Origin: an uncultured bacterium
GTDB lineage: Bacteria > Bacteroidota > Rhodothermia > Rhodothermales > Rubricoccaceae
DNA: 64,000 bases
Assembly: GCA_947493945.1 (NCBI GenBank)
Contig: CANLSR010000002.1
Location: forward strand, 310,001 to 374,000
Direction of reading: 5' to 3'
The translations under genes were made by a program, and so were the position numbers. Shown here in pieces: positions 60,193-64,000 of this stretch. Below the pieces are notes generated by a model. That model saw only the letters and a program-made list of their open reading frames with translations, did no database searches and was not told the origin of the DNA. Position 1 is the stretch's first letter; every line of letters begins with the position of its first letter.

Positions 60193-63100
60193 CTACAGTT
60201 CCTCCCACACAACGTCCGGTGCAGACCCGCCGCGACCCAAGGGGCCGCTCGCGTCGCGGAGCGCGTCCACGCACGCGGAAAAGGCGGCGACGGTCTGGGC
60301 CTCGAACAGGATCCGCAGCGGGAGCGCCTGCCCCAGCGCCCCGCGCAAGCGCGCGACGGCCTGCATGCCGAGCAGCGAGTGCCCCCCGAGGTCGAAGAAG
60401 TTGTCGGCCGCCCCGACGCGGTCGCGCCCTAGCACGTCCGCCCAAACGGCGGCGACGGCCTGCTCGGTGGCCGTGGCCGGCGCGACGTAGGCCGTCGCCG
60501 AGGGCCCGTCGGCCTCCGGGTCCGGGAGCGCACGGCGGTCGAGCTTGCCGCTCGTCGTCAGCGGGAGGCGGTCGAGCAGCACGAACTGAGAAGGGACCAT
60601 CGCGTCGGGCAGCGTCTCGGCGAGACGGGCGCGGAGGGTGGGCGCCAGGCGCCTCGCGAACCGGCCCACGAGCGGCCGGCTGGCGAGAGCGTCCAGCGAC
60701 GGCGCCCCGTCCGCTCGCGGCGCGTCGGGCTCGGGGCTCGCCAGCGGCCGGTCCGGTCGCGCAAACGTCACGTCGAACGCCCCCGCGCCACCGTGGGCGG
60801 ACGGCGAGACGGCGGTGCGGTAGCCGGCGCGCTCGCCCAGCGCCCAGAACGCCTCGGGGTCGAGGGCACCGGCCTCGCGGGCGGCCGCCGCGACCTCCGG
60901 GCGGAGCTTGGCGAGAGTGGCCGGGGCCCCGGACCGGTCGAGCGCCGCGACGGCGGCGACGGCCTCGGCCACGCGCCCGTTGGGCACGGCGACGACGCGC
61001 AGGCCCTCCGGCTGGGACGCGAGGAGGGTCGCGGCGTCTCCCAGCACGTCGGGGCCGCCGCCCCGCAGCTCGCGTACCGTCGGGGCAACGACGGTGGCGG
61101 TGGCGGTCCGTAGGGTGGCGTCGTAGCGGAACCGCGTCATCTCGCTCCCGTCGTGTCCGCGCCGCCAGTCGGTCTCGACGCGCGTCAGCGCGGGGAAGCG
61201 GGCGCGGAGGGCCGGCCAGAGGGCCGGGTCCACCAGCAGCTCCTCCTCCTCGCGCACGGCGCGGTCGACGCTCCGCCTCAGGTCGGCCGTCTCTAGGTCG
61301 CCCGGCGCGCGGGCCAGGGCGACGGAGGCGTGGAAGGCCCGGGCCAGCCCCGCGTGCCGGAGGTCCCCCACGAACACCGTCCCGCCCGGGGCGAGCACGC
61401 CCAGCGCGCCCTCGACGACGCGCAGCAGGTAGTCCAGGCTGGGAAAATACTGGGCGACCGAGTTGATGACGACGAGGTCGAACGGGCCGCCGTGGGCCCC
61501 CAGGCCCGCCACGTCGTCGGCGGCGCGTCGCTCCAGCGTGACGTGGCCCAGCCGGCCGTCGGCGGCCACGGTCCGGGCCAGGCTGGCGAGGGCGGCGTGG
61601 GAGATCTCGGTGCCGTGGTAGACGTCGGTCTCGGGGGCGAGCGGGACGAGAAGGAGCCCCGTCCCACAGCCGACCTCCAGCACGCGGCGGGGGCCGAGCG
61701 CGCGCAAGCGGGCCAGCGTCCCGTCCCGCCACGTCGACATCTCGTCGGCGCCGACGGGGAGCCCCGTGTAGCTGCTGACCCAGCTGGCGGTGTCGAAGCC
61801 CGGGGCGGCGTCCCCGCCGACGCCCGCTCCGGACGCGTAGGCGTCGTCGAAGACGCCGCCCCACCCCGCCACCTGCTCGCCCTCGGCCTCCGGCGCGGCG
61901 GCGAGGGCCTCCGGGTCGGGCACGACGTAGGCGACCAGACGGCGGTCGCCCGCGTCCACCTCGCGCGCCGTCACGGCGGCGTCGGCGACGCCGGGGCACG
62001 CGCGCAGCGCGGCCTCGACCTCGCCCGTCTCGATCCGCTGGCCACGGATCTTGACCTGGCCGTCGCGGCGCCCCAGGAACGCCAGCGTCCCGTCCGACCG
62101 CCAGCGCACCAGGTCGCCCGTCCGGTAGACCCGGGCGCCCGGCTCGGCCGGCGCCGCGAACGGGTCCGGGACGAACTGCCGCGCGGTCAGCGCGTCGCGG
62201 CCGAGGTAGCCCCGGGCCACCTGGACGCCGCCGATCCAGAGCTCGCCGGCCGCCCCCTCGGGGGCGAGGCGCCCGTTCCCGTCCGCGACGTAGACGCGCG
62301 TGTTCGAGACGGCCCGGCCGATGGGGACCGCCAGCGGGGCGGCCTCGCCCGGCGGGCACGGCCAGTGCGTCACGTCCACGGCGGCCTCGGTCGGGCCGTA
62401 GAGGTTGTGGAGCCGGACGCCGTCCCCGGGCCCGGTTTCGAGGCCGGCCTCCCGGGCCGTGCGGTAGAAGGACGCCACGAGGTCGGGCGCGAGGGCCTCG
62501 CCGGAGCAGACCACGCCACGGAGTGCCGTCGCCCCCCGGAGCGGCGCGTCGTCGCCGAGGAAGGCGCGGAGCATGGGCGGGACAAAGTGGCAGAAGGCGA
62601 CGGCCGACCGCGCCAGCACCCCGGCCAGGTAAGACGGGTCCCGGTGCCCGCCCGGCTGCGCCACGACCAGCCGCCCGCCGCACACGAGCGGCCAGAACAC
62701 CTCCCACACCGACACGTCGAACGAGAGCGGCGTCTTGTGGAGCACCCCGTCGCCAGGGCGCAGCCCGAGCGCGTCCTGCTGCCACAGGACCCGGTTCACG
62801 ACCGACCGGTGCTCCACGACCACGCCCTTGGGCCGCCCGGTCGACCCCGAGGTGTAGAGGACGTAGGCAGCGTCCGTCGGCCGGGGGCCGCTCGCTGACG
62901 GCGGAGGCTCTGCCCCGGCCCGGTCCGGATCGGGGCCGAGCAGACTCTCGACGACGAGTGGGGCCGGGCCCAGCCCGATGGCCTCCGCCAGCGGGAGGTC
63001 GGCCCGGCGGGGTGCGAGGACCCGGGCGAGGCCGGCGTCGGAGGCGAGGCCGCGGAGGCGAGCCGGGGGGGCGTCGGGGTCGAGCGGGACGTAGGCCGCG

Positions 63101-64000
63101 CCCAGGGCGAGCGTGCCCAGCAGGGCCGCCACCATCTCGGGCGACCGCACCGCGACGACGCCCACGCGGTCCCCTCGGCCGACCCCGTGGCGAGCCAGCC
63201 CCGCCGCGACGACGGTCGCCTCCGCAAGGAGCTGGGCGAACGTGCGGGGGTCTTGGCCGTCGGCCATGTCCAGGGCGCAGGCCTGGGGCGCGGCCGCCGC
63301 CTGTTCGGCGAACAGCGACCACAGCGTCGCGGCCGGCGGGTAGGCCGCGGCGGGGCCTGTGCCGAGCGCGAGCAGCCGCTGGCGGTCGGTCGGCGACAGG
63401 ACCGCGAGGTCCGCGATGGGAGCGTCTGGTGCGGCCACGGCGGCGGCCACGAACCGCGCGAAGTGCCGGAGCAGGCGGTCCATGGCCTCGGCCGAAAACC
63501 GCGCGGTGCGGAACTCGGCGAACCCCGCCAGCCCGCCGTCGCGCACGTGGAGGTGGAGGCTGAGGTCGAACTTCGCGGTCCCGTTGTCGACCGGCATCGG
63601 CGCCACCGCGAGCCCGTCGAGGACGAGCGCCGCGTCGGGCGTGTTCTGGAGCGCGAGCCACACCTGGAACAGCGGGCTCCGCGCCAGGGTGCGCTCGGGC
63701 TGGAGGTCCTCGACCAGCCGCTCGAAGGGCAGGTCTTGGTGCGCGTACGCGCCCAGCGCCACCGCCCGGGCGCGGCGGAGCAGATCGCGGAAGGTGGGCG
63801 CGCCGCCCACGTCGACGCGCAGCACCAGGGCGTTGACCAGGAACCCCACCACGCCCTCCGCCTCCGGCGTGGTCCGGTTGGCGATGGGCGTGCCCACCAG
63901 CAGGTCGTCCTGCCCGGTGTACCGATGGAGCAGGCCCGCGAAGGCGGCCAGGAGGCCCATGAACAGCGAGGCCCGTTCGCCGGTGGCCAGGGCCCGGAGG
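60193..64000 (-). CDS. NRPS, C(partial)-A(MT)-PCP, 5' end outside the window
   Basis: Over 1260 residues are visible with no start; the open frame continues past the right edge, so the visible part begins inside a condensation domain (second half, [11 protein letters not shown]). The adenylation domain follows, with [11 protein letters not shown] and the substrate code read as D-V-W-H-V-S-L-V-D-K, a serine-type code. A methyltransferase is inserted after the A8 motif. It keeps [22 protein letters not shown] and [14 protein letters not shown], close to known N-methyltransferase inserts. The A-domain end ([10 protein letters not shown]) and a PCP with GGHSLLGMQ complete the visible module. It probably adds N-methyl-serine, though other methylation sites are possible. 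It lies upstream of the C-PCP gene. Confidence 0.93.
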   Translation of the reverse strand, partial: LRALATGERASLFMGLLAAFAGLLHRYTGQDDLLVGTPIANRTTPEAEGVVGFLVNALVLRVDVGGAPTFRDLLRRARAVALGAYAHQDLPFERLVEDLQPERTLARSPLFQVWLALQNTPDAALVLDGLAVAPMPVDNGTAKFDLSLHLHVRDGGLAGFAEFRTARFSAEAMDRLLRHFARFVAAAVAAPDAPIADLAVLSPTDRQRLLALGTGPAAAYPPAATLWSLFAEQAAAAPQACALDMADGQDPRTFAQLLAEATVVAAGLARHGVGRGDRVGVVAVRSPEMVAALLGTLALGAAYVPLDPDAPPARLRGLASDAGLARVLAPRRADLPLAEAIGLGPAPLVVESLLGPDPDRAGAEPPPSASGPRPTDAAYVLYTSGSTGRPKGVVVEHRSVVNRVLWQQDALGLRPGDGVLHKTPLSFDVSVWEVFWPLVCGGRLVVAQPGGHRDPSYLAGVLARSAVAFCHFVPPMLRAFLGDDAPLRGATALRGVVCSGEALAPDLVASFYRTAREAGLETGPGDGVRLHNLYGPTEAAVDVTHWPCPPGEAAPLAVPIGRAVSNTRVYVADGNGRLAPEGAAGELWIGGVQVARGYLGRDALTARQFVPDPFAAPAEPGARVYRTGDLVRWRSDGTLAFLGRRDGQVKIRGQRIETGEVEAALRACPGVADAAVTAREVDAGDRRLVAYVVPDPEALAAAPEAEGEQVAGWGGVFDDAYASGAGVGGDAAPGFDTASWVSSYTGLPVGADEMSTWRDGTLARLRALGPRRVLEVGCGTGLLLVPLAPETDVYHGTEISHAALASLARTVAADGRLGHVTLERRAADDVAGLGAHGGPFDLVVINSVAQYFPSLDYLLRVVEGALGVLAPGGTVFVGDLRHAGLARAFHASVALARAPGDLETADLRRSVDRAVREEEELLVDPALWPALRARFPALTRVETDWRRGHDGSEMTRFRYDATLRTATATVVAPTVRELRGGGPDVLGDAATLLASQPEGLRVVAVPNGRVAEAVAAVAALDRSGAPATLAKLRPEVAAAAREAGALDPEAFWALGERAGYRTAVSPSAHGGAGAFDVTFARPDRPLASPEPDAPRADGAPSLDALASRPLVGRFARRLAPTLRARLAETLPDAMVPSQFVLLDRLPLTTSGKLDRRALPDPEADGPSATAYVAPATATEQAVAAVWADVLGRDRVGAADNFFDLGGHSLLGMQAVARLRGALGQALPLRILFEAQTVAAFSACVDALRDASGPLGRGGSAPDVVWEEL

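Overview
The window is a 64-kb piece of a very GC-rich bacterial chromosome with tightly packed genes. It most resembles the marine Rhodothermota, family Rubricoccaceae (Rubrivirga/Rubricoccus type). The clues are the extreme GC content, a very large secreted protein ending in a Bacteroidetes-style type IX secretion sorting domain with 'YPNPF' and 'FDALGREV' motifs, and Bacteroidetes-like versions of housekeeping genes. This placement is an inference; no rRNA or tRNA gene is present to confirm it.

Layout. (1) 1-4867: an unknown partial gene, rsgA, a secreted TraB/GumN-like protein and a secreted M1-type peptidase. (2) 4868-6461: a lower-GC accessory island with a TIR-like candidate defence effector, followed by a VapB-like antitoxin and a truncated PIN-domain toxin. 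(3) 6564-15701: housekeeping genes, namely holB preceded by seven GGGGTTC repeats, a GNAT acetyltransferase, asd, serC, two DUF1990 genes, a Bax inhibitor-1 family protein, an AcuI/YhdH reductase, a DUF1328 peptide and gcvT. (4) 15769-19356: a 1195-aa secreted protein with one haem-c motif and a C-terminal sorting domain, divergent from a methyltransferase gene. (5) 20361-46159: a continuous minus-strand polysaccharide locus with 13 glycosyltransferases, asparagine synthase, an NAD epimerase, a polymerase/ligase, an ABC exporter, a short SLBB protein, a Wzc-type tyrosine kinase and an initiating sugar-phosphate transferase. (6) 46229-64000: on the same strand and almost without gaps, a PKS/NRPS cluster with a sulfotransferase, a phosphopantetheinyl transferase, a thioesterase, a 3097-aa KS-AT-ACP-aminotransferase-C-A(MT)-PCP protein, an unusual C-PCP protein with no A domain, and the 3' part of another NRPS (C-A(MT)-PCP) running off the right end.

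How it may work. Reading from the right edge, the assembly line would add serine (specificity code read as DVWHVSLVDK, module with a methyltransferase insert). An unknown residue would follow on the C-PCP protein. One C2 extension would leave a beta-keto group that the built-in aminotransferase converts to an amine. Asparagine (code read as DLTKVGEVGK, again with a methyltransferase insert) comes last, and a thioesterase with cysteine in the nucleophile position would release the chain. The PPTase gene would prime the carrier proteins. The adjoining sulfotransferase and glycan genes may decorate the product or may be an independent exopolysaccharide system; the sequence does not decide. The first modules lie beyond the right edge.

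Many genes in regions 5 and 6 overlap by 1 or 4 nt, which suggests translational coupling in long operons. Palindromes built around CCGCTGGCGG recur in the intergenic gaps of the left part. No CRISPR array, insertion sequence, rRNA or tRNA was seen, and no gene-free stretch exceeds 300 nt.
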